64,000 bases of DNA. It comes from Gammaproteobacteria bacterium UBA2675 (GTDB taxonomy: Bacteria; Pseudomonadota; Gammaproteobacteria; Pseudomonadales; Pseudohongiellaceae). The notes beneath the pieces are model-generated. The model had not been told where the DNA came from and did no database searches. It saw nothing but the letters and a program-made list of their open reading frames with translations. Where the stretch lies: NCBI GenBank assembly GCA_002354805.1, contig DEMH01000012.1, positions 124,001-188,000 on the forward strand. Reading direction: 5' to 3'. Positions 27,279-36,325 of this stretch are shown here, piece after piece. Both the position numbers and the translations under genes were made by a program. The stretch's first letter is position 1. Each line of letters begins with the position of its first letter.

Positions 27279-28070
27279 TTGACTACCCGCATTGCTCTGG
27301 GCGTTGAATATAATGGCGCCCGTTTTTCCGGCTGGCAGCGCCAGGCCTCACCACCACTGCCGACAGTCCAGGGCCAACTGGAAACGGCGCTGTCGCGTAT
27401 CGCAAACCAGCAAGTGGCGATCAGCTGCGCCGGTCGCACCGACGCAGGTGTTCATGCCACAGGCCAGGTTATCCATTTCGATACGGCCATAGACCGGGGC
27501 GCCAAGGCCTGGGTAATGGGCACCAATACCCATCTGCCACCTGAGATTCGTGTGCAGTGGGCATCGCCGGTTGATGATAACTTTCATGCCCGTCATTCTG
27601 CCCGCAGTCGCCGCTATCGTTATGTCATCTATGATCAGCCAGTCAAACCAACTGTGCTGGTGGGTCAGCTGACACACGTTCGTCAGCCTCTGAATGTTGC
27701 GATGATGCATGAGGCGGCCCAGCATCTGCTGGGCGAACATGATTTCAGTTCGTTTCGGGGCTCTGGTTGTCAGGCCAATTCACCGTTCCGGGAGATTCGC
27801 TCAATCGCGGTTTACCGGCACAACCGTTTTATCATTGTTGAAGTCGAGGCCAACGCCTTTCTGCTGCATATGGTTCGCAACATCACGGGTACACTGTTGC
27901 AGGTGGGCTTCGCCAGACAGCCCACAGACTGGGTGCGCGAAGTGCTGATGAGTCGGGATCGCAAGAAGGGTGGCGATACGGCGCGTCCCGATGGCCTGTT
28001 CCTGGTTCATGTTGGCTATCCCGATTATCCGGATCTGCCGCAGTTGCCGCTGGGGCCATGCTTTCTGTAG
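27279..28070 (+). CDS. truA: tRNA pseudouridine(38-40) synthase
   Basis: A 263-residue enzyme that modifies uridines 38-40 in the tRNA anticodon stem. The catalytic aspartate is in CAGRTDAGVHATGQVIHFD; YNGARFSGWQRQ and FLLHMVRNITGTLLQVG are family signatures. The start is TTG, preceded by AGGA six bases upstream, 16 bases after fimV. Confidence 0.96.
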   Translation: MTTRIALGVEYNGARFSGWQRQASPPLPTVQGQLETALSRIANQQVAISCAGRTDAGVHATGQVIHFDTAIDRGAKAWVMGTNTHLPPEIRVQWASPVDDNFHARHSARSRRYRYVIYDQPVKPTVLVGQLTHVRQPLNVAMMHEAAQHLLGEHDFSSFRGSGCQANSPFREIRSIAVYRHNRFIIVEVEANAFLLHMVRNITGTLLQVGFARQPTDWVREVLMSRDRKKGGDTARPDGLFLVHVGYPDYPDLPQLPLGPCFL

Positions 28071-28305
28071 ATCCTGTTTTTCAGCGCTGGCTGTAATTGC
28101 GTTTGAGCAAAATGTATACAGCAACATCCCATGAGCATTTTTCCCGTCGGCCCCGGTTATACTCACACATGAACGTGTGTTCTCTGGTAAAATCCAGGCC
28201 CTTGCCTTGTGTCGAAACAGAGCCTGATGCAATCCGGAAGGGCCTGAATGACGGCGCATGGCAGTGCCGAATTGCTCCCGGACAGACAACTGAACAACCC
28301 TCAGG

Positions 28306-28980
28306 ATGAGCATGACATTGCGAACACGCGTAAAAATCTGCGGCATAACCCGTCCTCAGGATGCCGTGCGGGCCGCCAGACTGGGTGCGGATGCCCTGGG
28401 TCTGATGTTTTATGCAGGCAGCAAACGCGCCATTTCGCTGAGCCGGGCTGCCGAAATTCGCGCCGCAGTGCCAGCATTTGTGAGTGTCGTGGGTCTGTTT
28501 GTTAACCCGCAGCGTAAAGATGTTGAGTCCACCCTGCAGGCAGTTCATCTGGACTGTCTGCAATTTCATGGCGATGAGGACCCTGCGTTCTGTGAGTCAT
28601 TTGCCATGCCGTACATAAAGGTTGTGCGCGTGCCGGCAGAAGCTGACGACAGCGGCCACGAGAAGCTTCTGCAGCAGGTCGAAGAGCAGGCTGCGCAATT
28701 TTCCAGAGCCAGTGCCATATTGCTGGACACCTACGACCCGCAGCAGCGCGGCGGGACAGGTAAACAATTTGACTGGACGCTGGCGCGGCGCTGTGTAGAG
28801 CAGCTTGCCGCACCGATAGTCCTGGCTGGGGGGCTGAGCGCTGACAATGCCGCCCGTGCCATCAACGAAGTTCGACCCTGGGCGCTGGATCTCAGCTCCG
28901 GGGTGGAAAGCGAGCCGGGTATCAAAGACCCGGATAAACTGCAGGCATTTTTTGAAGAGGTTAACCGTGTCCGTATCTGA
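28306..28980 (+). CDS. trpF: Phosphoribosylanthranilate isomerase
   Basis: A TIM-barrel enzyme for the third step of tryptophan synthesis from chorismate. Signatures are VKICGITRPQDAVRAARLGADALGL (catalytic cysteine in KICG) and the phosphate-binding APIVLAGGLSADNA, with LDLSSGVESEPGIKD near the end. Two in-frame ATGs lie six bases apart; the second (28312) has better spacing from CAGG and may be the true start. It overlaps trpB by 14 bases. The 235-base gap before it contains a -10-like TATACT at 28158-28163. Confidence 0.95.
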   Translation: MSMTLRTRVKICGITRPQDAVRAARLGADALGLMFYAGSKRAISLSRAAEIRAAVPAFVSVVGLFVNPQRKDVESTLQAVHLDCLQFHGDEDPAFCESFAMPYIKVVRVPAEADDSGHEKLLQQVEEQAAQFSRASAILLDTYDPQQRGGTGKQFDWTLARRCVEQLAAPIVLAGGLSADNAARAINEVRPWALDLSSGVESEPGIKDPDKLQAFFEEVNRVRI

Positions 28981-30211
28981 GTCAGAACATGTTGCCACTA
29001 CGGCAACCGCGCAGGATCCGTTCAGTGGTCCCGACCTGACCGGCCATTTTGGTCGATTTGGCGGGATCTTTGTTGGCGAAACGCTGATGGCAGCTGTAGA
29101 AGAGCTCGATCGCGTCTATCGTCAACTGTCTGGCGATCCGCAGTTCTGGCGTGACTTCGACTACGACATGGCGCATTACGTTGGCCGGCCATCCCCGCTG
29201 TATCACGCTGAAAGACTGAGCGAACATGCCGGCGGCGCAAAGATCATTCTCAAGCGGGAAGATCTCAATCACACCGGTGCGCACAAGATCAACAACACCA
29301 TCGGGCAGGCACTGCTGGCCAAATACATGGGCAAGCCGCGCATCATCGCCGAAACCGGTGCCGGTCAGCACGGAGTGGCCAGCGCCACGGTAGCGGCCCG
29401 GCTGGGGTTGGAGTGTCATGTCTACATGGGAGCCGAGGACGTCAAACGTCAGGCAGCCAACGTCTACCGCATGAAACTGCTGGGTGCCAATGTGGTGTCT
29501 GTGACTTCCGGGTCCCGCACTTTGAAGGATGCCATGAATGAGGCGCTGCGCGACTGGGCAACCAACGTCGATAACACCTATTACATTATTGGCACGGTGG
29601 CCGGCCCGCACCCTTATCCCATGCTGGTACGTGATTTTCAGGCCATCATTGGCCGCGAAGCCCGTGAGCAGTCGCTGGCCGAGTACGGCAAATTGCCGGA
29701 TGCGCTGGTCGCCTGTGTGGGTGGTGGATCCAATGCCATTGGCCTGTTCCATCCCTTCCTGCGTGACAAAGACGTGGCGATTTATGGTGTCGAAGCTGGC
29801 GGTGACGGCGTCGAGACCGGCCGTCATGCGGCGCCGCTGTCGGCGGGCAAGCCCGGTGTATTGCACGGCAACCGAACCTACATCATGAGCGATGACAATG
29901 GTCAGATTCTGGAGACGCATTCGGTGTCAGCCGGCCTGGACTACCCCGGTGTGGGCCCTGAACACGCCTGGCTGAAAGATGCCGGCCGTGCCAACTATGT
30001 GTCGGTCACTGATACCGAAGCCCTGGATGCATTCCGCTTGCTGACACGCAAGGAAGGCATCATTCCGGCCCTCGAGTCGGCGCATGCGATAGCCTATGCC
30101 ATCAAGCTGGCAGCGACCATGTCGCCTGATCAGACGGTACTGGTCAACCTGTCCGGTCGCGGCGACAAGGATATCCATACGGTTGCCGGCATCGATGGCA
30201 TTACCGTCTAG
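28967..30211 (+). CDS. trpB: Tryptophan synthase beta chain
   Basis: A 414-residue PLP enzyme that joins indole and serine. The PLP lysine is Lys107 in the motif HTGAHKINNTIGQALLA; GGGSNAIGLFHPFL binds the cofactor phosphate and the GLDYPGVGPEHAWL segment is typical. The GTG start within the trpF end is chosen because GAAGAGG lies six bases upstream; the open frame extends farther upstream only inside trpF. Confidence 0.97.
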   Translation: MSVSESEHVATTATAQDPFSGPDLTGHFGRFGGIFVGETLMAAVEELDRVYRQLSGDPQFWRDFDYDMAHYVGRPSPLYHAERLSEHAGGAKIILKREDLNHTGAHKINNTIGQALLAKYMGKPRIIAETGAGQHGVASATVAARLGLECHVYMGAEDVKRQAANVYRMKLLGANVVSVTSGSRTLKDAMNEALRDWATNVDNTYYIIGTVAGPHPYPMLVRDFQAIIGREAREQSLAEYGKLPDALVACVGGGSNAIGLFHPFLRDKDVAIYGVEAGGDGVETGRHAAPLSAGKPGVLHGNRTYIMSDDNGQILETHSVSAGLDYPGVGPEHAWLKDAGRANYVSVTDTEALDAFRLLTRKEGIIPALESAHAIAYAIKLAATMSPDQTVLVNLSGRGDKDIHTVAGIDGITV

Positions 30212-30237
30212 CAGAGCACAGGGAGAGGCAAGCAAAC

Positions 30238-31050
30238 ATGAGTAGAATCAGCAAAACGATTGCGGCCGCCAAACAGGCGGGCCGCAAGGTTCTGGTACCG
30301 TATCTGGTAGCTGGAGACCCTGACCGGGACACCACGGTGGCCCTGATGCACCAGCTGGTCAGCAACGGTGCTGACATCATCGAGCTGGGTGTGCCATTCA
30401 GCGACCCATCCTCTGACGGTCCGGTGATTCAGCTGGGCGCCGAGCGCGCGCTGCGCCAGGGTGTCGGCATGAAGACAGTGCTGTCCATCGTCAGCGAATT
30501 TCGTCAGCGTGACGATAAAACGCCAATTGTGCTGATGGGTTATCTGAACCCACTGGAAATCATGGGTTACGAGAACTTCGTCAGCCAGGCCAGCTCGGCA
30601 GGCGTGGACGGCGTGCTGGTGGTGGATTTGCCGGTCAGCGAGGCGAAAGAGTTGCTCGCGCTCACGCAGCCGGCCCAGATGGATATCATTTTCCTGGTGG
30701 CGCCCACGACAACCGAAAAGCGCCTCCAGGGTATCTGTGAGCACAGCTCAGGTTACCTGTACTACGTGTCGCTGAAGGGCGTCACCGGAGCTGCCATCAC
30801 TGACGCAGACTCAATTGCCGAGCGTGTCAAAGCACTTCGCGAGCGCACTGAGCTGCCTGTGGTGGTGGGCTTTGGCATCAAGGATGAAGCCAGCGCAACT
30901 TCAATGGCAGCCATCAGTGACGGGGTTATCGTGGGTAGTGCGCTGGTACAGAAAATCGGCGAACTGACTGATTCTGGCGCCCGTGATAAGGCCGCTGTAG
31001 CGCAGGCCTGCGAGCTGATCGGGCGTCTGCGCAAGGCGCTTGACGCATAG
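30238..31050 (+). CDS. trpA: Tryptophan synthase alpha chain
   Basis: A 270-residue TIM-barrel subunit that releases indole from indole-3-glycerol phosphate and channels it to TrpB. Catalytic residues lie in ELGVPFSDPSSDGPVIQ (Glu and Asp). LYYVSLKGVTGA and VVGFGIKDE are family motifs. It lies 26 bases after trpB; trpF, trpB and trpA form one unit inserted before accD, an order seen in Xanthomonas-type genomes. Confidence 0.97.
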   Translation: MSRISKTIAAAKQAGRKVLVPYLVAGDPDRDTTVALMHQLVSNGADIIELGVPFSDPSSDGPVIQLGAERALRQGVGMKTVLSIVSEFRQRDDKTPIVLMGYLNPLEIMGYENFVSQASSAGVDGVLVVDLPVSEAKELLALTQPAQMDIIFLVAPTTTEKRLQGICEHSSGYLYYVSLKGVTGAAITDADSIAERVKALRERTELPVVVGFGIKDEASATSMAAISDGVIVGSALVQKIGELTDSGARDKAAVAQACELIGRLRKALDA

Positions 31051-31065
31051 ACTGGCGGAAAATGT

Positions 31066-31071
31066 TATAGT
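31066..31071 (+). promoter_or_regulatory. Candidate -10 element upstream of accD
   Basis: TATAGT lies in the trpA-accD gap. A TTGACG lies 20 bases upstream, at the trpA end, which is wider than the ideal 17 bases, so the pairing is uncertain. Confidence 0.3.
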
Positions 31072-31132
31072 ACCCGACCCGAGGCCATAACTTGGGCTTT
31101 AAACATCAGGAATCGATTGACAGGAATCAGGT

Positions 31133-32011
31133 ATGAGCTGGATTAACAAAATCCTTCCCTCCATTCGTAACAGCAGTGCGGCGCCCGATGGTGCCAAACA
31201 GAAATCCAGTGTGCCCGAAGGGCTCTGGAAGAAATGCCCACGCTGTGAGGCAGTCCTGTATCGCCCCGATCTCGAGCGTAATCACGATGTCTGCCCCAAG
31301 TGCGACCATCACATGCGTATTACGGCACGCCGCCGTCTGGACCTGTTTCTGGACGATGACAGTGCACAAGAACTGTTCGAGGATATCGAGCCGATAGATA
31401 TCCTGAAGTTCAAGGATCTCAAAAAGTACAAAGATCGTCTGTCCGCTGCGCAGAAAAGCACCGGAGAGAAGGACGCCCTGGTAGTTGTGCAGGGTAAGGT
31501 CTGCGATGTCGAGGCGGTGGTAGCCGCTTTTGAGTTCGGCTTTATCGGTGGCTCCATGGGCGCCGTGGTGGGTGAGAAATTTGTGCAGGCGATCAATACC
31601 TGCATCCAGCAGCGTCTGCCGCTGATCTGTTTCTCTACCAGTGGCGGCGCCCGTATGCAGGAAGCACTGGTATCCCTGATGCAGATGGCCAAGACCTCTG
31701 CTGCGCTGGAGCGTCTGCGTGGCGAAGGCCTGCCGTTCATATCCGTGCTGGTAGATCCGGTTTACGGTGGTGTCTCAGCCAGTCTGGCTATGCTGGGTGA
31801 CATTAACGTCGCCGAACCACGCGCTCTGGTAGGTTTCACAGGTCCCGATGTGATTCGTCAGACGGTCCGCGTCAAACTGCCGGAAGGTTTCCAGCGCAGC
31901 GAATTTCTGCTGGAGCATGGCGCCATAGATATGATCGTGCATCGCAAAGATATGCGCCGCACCGTCGCTGGTCTGGTTTCAAAACTGATGCAACTGCCGC
32001 CGGCTGCCTGA
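31133..32011 (+). CDS. accD: Acetyl-CoA carboxylase carboxyltransferase subunit beta
   Basis: A 292-residue subunit that with AccA transfers the carboxyl group from biotin to acetyl-CoA, the first step of fatty acid synthesis. A four-cysteine zinc ribbon near residues 38-60 (KCPRCEAVLY and VCPKCDHHM) precedes the crotonase-like domain (FSTSGGARMQEALVSLMQM). The gene order accD-folC-dedD-cvpA-purF is classical for gammaproteobacteria. Confidence 0.98.
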   Translation: MSWINKILPSIRNSSAAPDGAKQKSSVPEGLWKKCPRCEAVLYRPDLERNHDVCPKCDHHMRITARRRLDLFLDDDSAQELFEDIEPIDILKFKDLKKYKDRLSAAQKSTGEKDALVVVQGKVCDVEAVVAAFEFGFIGGSMGAVVGEKFVQAINTCIQQRLPLICFSTSGGARMQEALVSLMQMAKTSAALERLRGEGLPFISVLVDPVYGGVSASLAMLGDINVAEPRALVGFTGPDVIRQTVRVKLPEGFQRSEFLLEHGAIDMIVHRKDMRRTVAGLVSKLMQLPPAA

Positions 32012-32014
32012 TAA

Positions 32015-33466
32015 ATGACGCAGGCCGCCACCCTGGCGCAATGGCTGGACTATATCCAGCGCTTACACCCTTCTGAAATCGACATGGGCCTGGATCGGGT
32101 GAGGCAGGTCGCGCAGCGACTGGGCATCACCCGTCCGGCACCTGTCGTTATCACCGTCACTGGCACCAACGGCAAGGGCAGTCACGTGGCTGCGCTGGAG
32201 GCACTGTCGCTGGCTCTGAATCTCCGAGTTGGCACCTATACCTCTCCTCATATCCTGAATTACAACGAGCGTGTGCGACTCAAGGGTCAGGACATCTCCG
32301 ACCAGCCGTTAATTGATGCTTTTGAGCGTATTGAACAGGCGCGCGGTGATATCTCTCTCAGCTATTTTGAGTTTGGCACGCTGGCAGCACTGATGATTTT
32401 TCAGCAGACCCCGCTGGATGTCGTGGTATTGGAGGTCGGTCTGGGTGGTCGACTCGATGCCGTGAACATCATCGATGCCGACGTCGCCATTATTAGCAGC
32501 ATTGGCCTGGATCATCAGGAATACCTTGGCAACAGTCGCGAATCGGTGGCGCGCGAAAAAGCCGGCATTATGCGCGCTGGCAAGCCGGTTGTGTGTGTCG
32601 ATGCCAATCCGCCAGCCAATCTGCTGGAGATAGCCGAATCGCTGGCCAGCCCGCTTTATTTGATTGGCCGGGAATTTAATGCGATCGACGACGGTCCCGT
32701 GTGGCGCTGTGAATTGACGGCTGCCAGCACGCACTCCGGCGTCGCCGGTACGGCGGCAGATTCCCTGACGAGTGCGGGCGGTGAAAGCCGCGTGAGCGGG
32801 CCCCGGTGGCAACTGAACAATCTGCCCATGCCACGCCTGCAGGCGCGCAATGTTGCTGGTGCTTTGCAGGCCGCGGTGCTGAGCGGCTTGATTACTGACC
32901 AGGAACAGCTGAACTCAGTCCTGCCGTCCATGTTGCCGACGCTGCAACTGGCCGGGCGACTGCAGTACCTGACAATTGCCTGTGAACAGGCCGCAGATCC
33001 GGCACAAAACAAAAGCATAACAGTACTGCTGGATGTGTCCCACAACCCTCAGGCGGCACTGTCGCTGGCAACAGAGCTGGCGAGCTGGCGCAAACGTGAC
33101 GGGCAGGCGAGGCAGGGTAGCGAAACCCCAGCGGTCGGGCACAGCCCCCGCATCCGGGTGATTCTGGCGATGATGCAGGATAAAGATCATATTGGATACG
33201 TTACGCCTTTAGAAAAGCATGTCGATTTCTGGTATATTGCGCACGTCGATATGCCGCGCTGCATCGGTGCCGAACAACTCGCCGGGCGGCTGCGCGAAGC
33301 GGGTATTGGTGGGACCGCCGATACTGCCAGCATTCGTGCCTTTACGGATGTCGGCAGTGCACTCGACTCAGCCTGTCGTGAAGCGTCGCCGCATGATCTG
33401 CTTGTTGTATGTGGTTCTTTTTTCACCGTATCCGATGCGCTGCACTGGTTATCGCCGAAGACCTGA
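32015..33466 (+). CDS. folC: Folylpolyglutamate / dihydrofolate synthase
   Basis: A 483-residue ligase that makes dihydrofolate and adds glutamates to folates. The ATP loop is TVTGTNGKGSHVAALEAL, and the EVGLGGRLDAVN and HNPQAALSLATEL motifs are present. It is about 60 residues longer than E. coli FolC; extra length is visible near residues 230-260 and 360-375. It starts three bases after the accD stop. Confidence 0.95.
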   Translation: MTQAATLAQWLDYIQRLHPSEIDMGLDRVRQVAQRLGITRPAPVVITVTGTNGKGSHVAALEALSLALNLRVGTYTSPHILNYNERVRLKGQDISDQPLIDAFERIEQARGDISLSYFEFGTLAALMIFQQTPLDVVVLEVGLGGRLDAVNIIDADVAIISSIGLDHQEYLGNSRESVAREKAGIMRAGKPVVCVDANPPANLLEIAESLASPLYLIGREFNAIDDGPVWRCELTAASTHSGVAGTAADSLTSAGGESRVSGPRWQLNNLPMPRLQARNVAGALQAAVLSGLITDQEQLNSVLPSMLPTLQLAGRLQYLTIACEQAADPAQNKSITVLLDVSHNPQAALSLATELASWRKRDGQARQGSETPAVGHSPRIRVILAMMQDKDHIGYVTPLEKHVDFWYIAHVDMPRCIGAEQLAGRLREAGIGGTADTASIRAFTDVGSALDSACREASPHDLLVVCGSFFTVSDALHWLSPKT

Positions 33467-33531
33467 TCAGCGTCGCCCGGAACACAGAGACAGACAGTGA
33501 CAGCAACTGTTAAAAAAGAGGCCCTGCCGCT

Positions 33532-34248
33532 TTGAATCAGAACACCCGTCAACGACTGATTGGCACGCTGGTACTGGGCCTGCTCGCCCTGATATTACTG
33601 CCGATGATTTTCGACGGCGAAGGCAGTTACCAACCACCACTGCAAACCAATATTCCTGCAGAGCCAGCTCGCCCCGATGTTACCCGGGAGATGCCGACTC
33701 GACCGGTGATTACGGCCGATACTGATGCCATCCGCATAAGGCCACAGACCGAGCCTGAACAAGAACCCGCCCAAGCAACGGACGAGCCAGCTTCAGCCAG
33801 CGAACAGACTGAAGCTGGCACTGACAACGCAGGCCTCGCGCAGGCTGACTCCGACTCAACCGCGAGCGACACCGCCGACGCCGCGCCACAGACTGCTGAA
33901 GCCGCTCCAGAAACTGCACAGGCCGCTGCAGAAACGGCTCAGGCCACAACAGGCAATCAGCAGGCGGAAGAAGTGACGTCGGCACTTGATTACCGTGGTC
34001 TGCCCGAAGCGTGGAGTGTTCGACTGGCGTCGTTTTCCAGTCAGGCCAATGCCAGCAATCTGTTGAACCGCCTGGTGGGGGATGGGCATCGCGCCTATAC
34101 CCGGCAGATCGATTCCAGTCAGGGTACTCTGACTGCTGTCTTTGTGGGTCCGCTGGTTGACCGTGCGGCAGCGCAGATGTTGCTGGAGTTGCTGCGCACT
34201 GAGTACGAACTCAATGGACTGGTGGTGCGCTACCAGATTGAGGAGTAA
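33532..34248 (+). CDS. SPOR-domain protein, DedD-like
   Basis: A 238-residue division-site protein: a short cytoplasmic start, one membrane helix (LIGTLVLGLLALILLPMIF), a Pro/Glu/Ala/Thr-rich periplasmic linker with repeats of A-A-E-T-A-Q type, and a C-terminal SPOR domain (WSVRLASFSSQANASNLLNR and TAVFVGPLVDRAAAQMLLEL) that would bind denuded peptidoglycan. The TTG start fits the alignment of the helix, with AGAGG about ten bases upstream. Position between folC and cvpA matches dedD. Confidence 0.88.
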   Translation: MNQNTRQRLIGTLVLGLLALILLPMIFDGEGSYQPPLQTNIPAEPARPDVTREMPTRPVITADTDAIRIRPQTEPEQEPAQATDEPASASEQTEAGTDNAGLAQADSDSTASDTADAAPQTAEAAPETAQAAAETAQATTGNQQAEEVTSALDYRGLPEAWSVRLASFSSQANASNLLNRLVGDGHRAYTRQIDSSQGTLTAVFVGPLVDRAAAQMLLELLRTEYELNGLVVRYQIEE

Positions 34249-34251
34249 CAG

Positions 34252-34728
34252 ATGCTGAACTGGGTCGATGTAGCAATCCTGATTGTGGTAGGCATCTCCG
34301 CAGTCTTTGGTATCTCGCGCGGATTTGTTCGCGAAGTGCTGTCAGTGCTGGCATGGATAGCAGCCATAGTCGTGGCGCGACTCTACAGCCCGCATCTGGC
34401 ACCGTTTTTCACAGTTACTGACAACGAAACCGCCCGCTATGCGCTGGCCTTTGCTGTGCTGTGTCTGATTACCTTGATCGTCGGCGGCATCATCAACCAT
34501 TTCATGGCGCGACTGGTCAGCATGGTGGGTCTGCAGATGACCGACCGGCTGCTGGGCACGCTGTTTGGCGTGGCTCGCGGCGTCATCATTGTTGCAATTG
34601 TTGTTTATTTTGCTGCCAGCTCCTACAGCCTGGAGCTCTGGTGGCAGGAGTCTGTTGCCATTCCTTACATTGAACGAGTTATCGAATGGGGACAATCCAT
34701 GCTCGGCAGCGATCCTGCCGCAGTCTGA
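34252..34728 (+). CDS. cvpA: CvpA family membrane protein
   Basis: A 158-residue inner-membrane protein with four hydrophobic segments. Characteristic phrases are VDVAILIVVGISAVFGISRGFVREVLSVLAW and GTLFGVARGVIIV. In E. coli cvpA is required for colicin V production and stress tolerance. It lies directly upstream of purF, as in most gammaproteobacteria. Confidence 0.94.
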   Translation: MLNWVDVAILIVVGISAVFGISRGFVREVLSVLAWIAAIVVARLYSPHLAPFFTVTDNETARYALAFAVLCLITLIVGGIINHFMARLVSMVGLQMTDRLLGTLFGVARGVIIVAIVVYFAASSYSLELWWQESVAIPYIERVIEWGQSMLGSDPAAV

Positions 34729-34758
34729 TTTTTTACGCTGGTTTATGGAGTATTTTGC

Positions 34759-36267
34759 ATGTGTGGTTTAGTTGGCATCGTTGGCAACTCAGATGTGGCC
34801 GTTTCTCTTTACGATACACTGACGGTGCTGCAACATCGCGGTCAGGATGCGGCAGGTATAGCAACCTGCGATAACGGCAAGCTGAATCTGCGCAAAGATA
34901 ACGGTCTGGTCAAAGATGTTTTTCGAACCCGCCATATGCGGCGCCTGACCGGCAAGATGGGAATTGGCCACGTCCGCTATCCCACCGCCGGCAGCTCCAG
35001 TCCGGCGCTGGCGCAACCGTTCTACGTAAACTCTCCCTATGGCCTCTGCCTGGCCCACAACGGCAACCTGACCAACTCCGCCAAACTCTCCGAAGAACTG
35101 TATTCCGAAGACCTGCGTCACATCAACACCGATTCTGACTCCGAAGTCCTGCTCAACATTTTTGCCCATGAACTGCAACAGGTTGGCCGCGTGGCGCCGA
35201 CTGCCGAAGATGTTTTCCAGGCAGTGGAGGGCGTGCACCGTCGCTGTCGCGGTGGTTACGTGGCACTGGTCATGATCACCGGGTACGGCATTGTTGGTTT
35301 CCGCGACAAGAATGGTATCCGCCCGCTGGTGTTTGGCAAGAAAGAAGTGGAGGGCGGTCAGACCGAATACATGCTGGCGTCAGAGAGCGTAGCACTTGAT
35401 TCACAAGGTTTTGATCTGGTGAGAGATGTGGCACCTGGTGAGGCTGTGTATATTGACGCCAAGGGCAATCTGCATACCCGCATCTGCTCCGAGCCAGCGC
35501 CTTACGCACCCTGCATCTTCGAGCATGTTTATTTTGCGCGACCTGACTCCCTGATGGATGGAATATCAGTCTACAAGGCCCGCCTGCGAATGGGTGAACG
35601 CCTCGCAGACAAGGTCAAACGCCTGCGTCCGGACCACGACATCGACGTGGTCATTCCGATTCCCGACACCAGCCGCACCTCCGCACTGGAGCTGGCCAAC
35701 CATCTGGGCGTGAAATACCGCGAAGGTTTCGTCAAGAACCGCTACATCGGCCGCACCTTCATCATGCCCGGGCAGAGTGAACGTCGCAAATCCGTGCGCC
35801 AGAAACTCAATGCTATCGAACTCGAATTCCGCGGCAAGAACGTATTGCTGGTCGATGACTCCATCGTGCGTGGCACCACCTGCCGCCAGATCATCCAGAT
35901 GGCCCGTGAAGCCGGCGCCCGCAAAGTGTACTTCGCCTCTGCAGCACCACCCGTGCGTTACCCCAATGTTTACGGCATCGACATGCCAGCTGCCACCGAG
36001 CTGATCGCCCATGATCGCACCGAACAGCAGGTGCAGGAGCTGATCGGCGCCGACTGGCTGGTGTTTCAGGATCTGCCCGACCTGATTGCGGCCGCCCACG
36101 AGGGCAACCCGAAAATCAAGCAGTTTGAATGCGCGGTCTTCAATGGTGAATACATAACCGGCGACGTCGACGACGAGTACCTCAAGGCACTGGAAGCCGC
36201 CCGCAACGATGCTGCCAAACAGGCGCGTACCAGCACCAAGGCAGAGCCGGCCAACGAAGAGGCGTGA
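34759..36267 (+). CDS. purF: Amidophosphoribosyltransferase
   Basis: A 502-residue enzyme for the first committed step of purine synthesis. Residue 2 is the catalytic cysteine (MCGLVGIVG), followed by the glutaminase motif LQHRGQDAAGIAT. The PRPP loop VLLVDDSIVRGTTCRQII marks the C-terminal phosphoribosyltransferase domain. Length is that of the E. coli type (505). No methionine-pathway gene follows here, unlike in Pseudomonas. Confidence 0.98.
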   Translation: MCGLVGIVGNSDVAVSLYDTLTVLQHRGQDAAGIATCDNGKLNLRKDNGLVKDVFRTRHMRRLTGKMGIGHVRYPTAGSSSPALAQPFYVNSPYGLCLAHNGNLTNSAKLSEELYSEDLRHINTDSDSEVLLNIFAHELQQVGRVAPTAEDVFQAVEGVHRRCRGGYVALVMITGYGIVGFRDKNGIRPLVFGKKEVEGGQTEYMLASESVALDSQGFDLVRDVAPGEAVYIDAKGNLHTRICSEPAPYAPCIFEHVYFARPDSLMDGISVYKARLRMGERLADKVKRLRPDHDIDVVIPIPDTSRTSALELANHLGVKYREGFVKNRYIGRTFIMPGQSERRKSVRQKLNAIELEFRGKNVLLVDDSIVRGTTCRQIIQMAREAGARKVYFASAAPPVRYPNVYGIDMPAATELIAHDRTEQQVQELIGADWLVFQDLPDLIAAAHEGNPKIKQFECAVFNGEYITGDVDDEYLKALEAARNDAAKQARTSTKAEPANEEA

Positions 36268-36293
36268 AATCGGCGCCGTGTGTGCTATAAAAC

Positions 36294-36320
36294 AGAGACC
36301 ATAAGAATAATGAGGTCTCT
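36294..36320 (+). promoter_or_regulatory. Inverted repeat over the DUF418 ribosome-binding region
   Basis: AGAGACC (36294-36300) and GGTCTCT (36314-36320) are perfect complements with a 13-base spacer, ending five bases before the ATG. The only purine-rich ribosome site, GAGG, lies inside the right arm, so the hairpin would hide it. It could also be a DNA operator. A TATAAA sequence lies just upstream. Confidence 0.35.
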
Positions 36321-36325
36321 AAAAG

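Noticed and set aside
28071..28305. SOS-box-like sequence ATGTATACAG before trpF
   Set aside because: The matching CTGT half-site at eight bases is absent.
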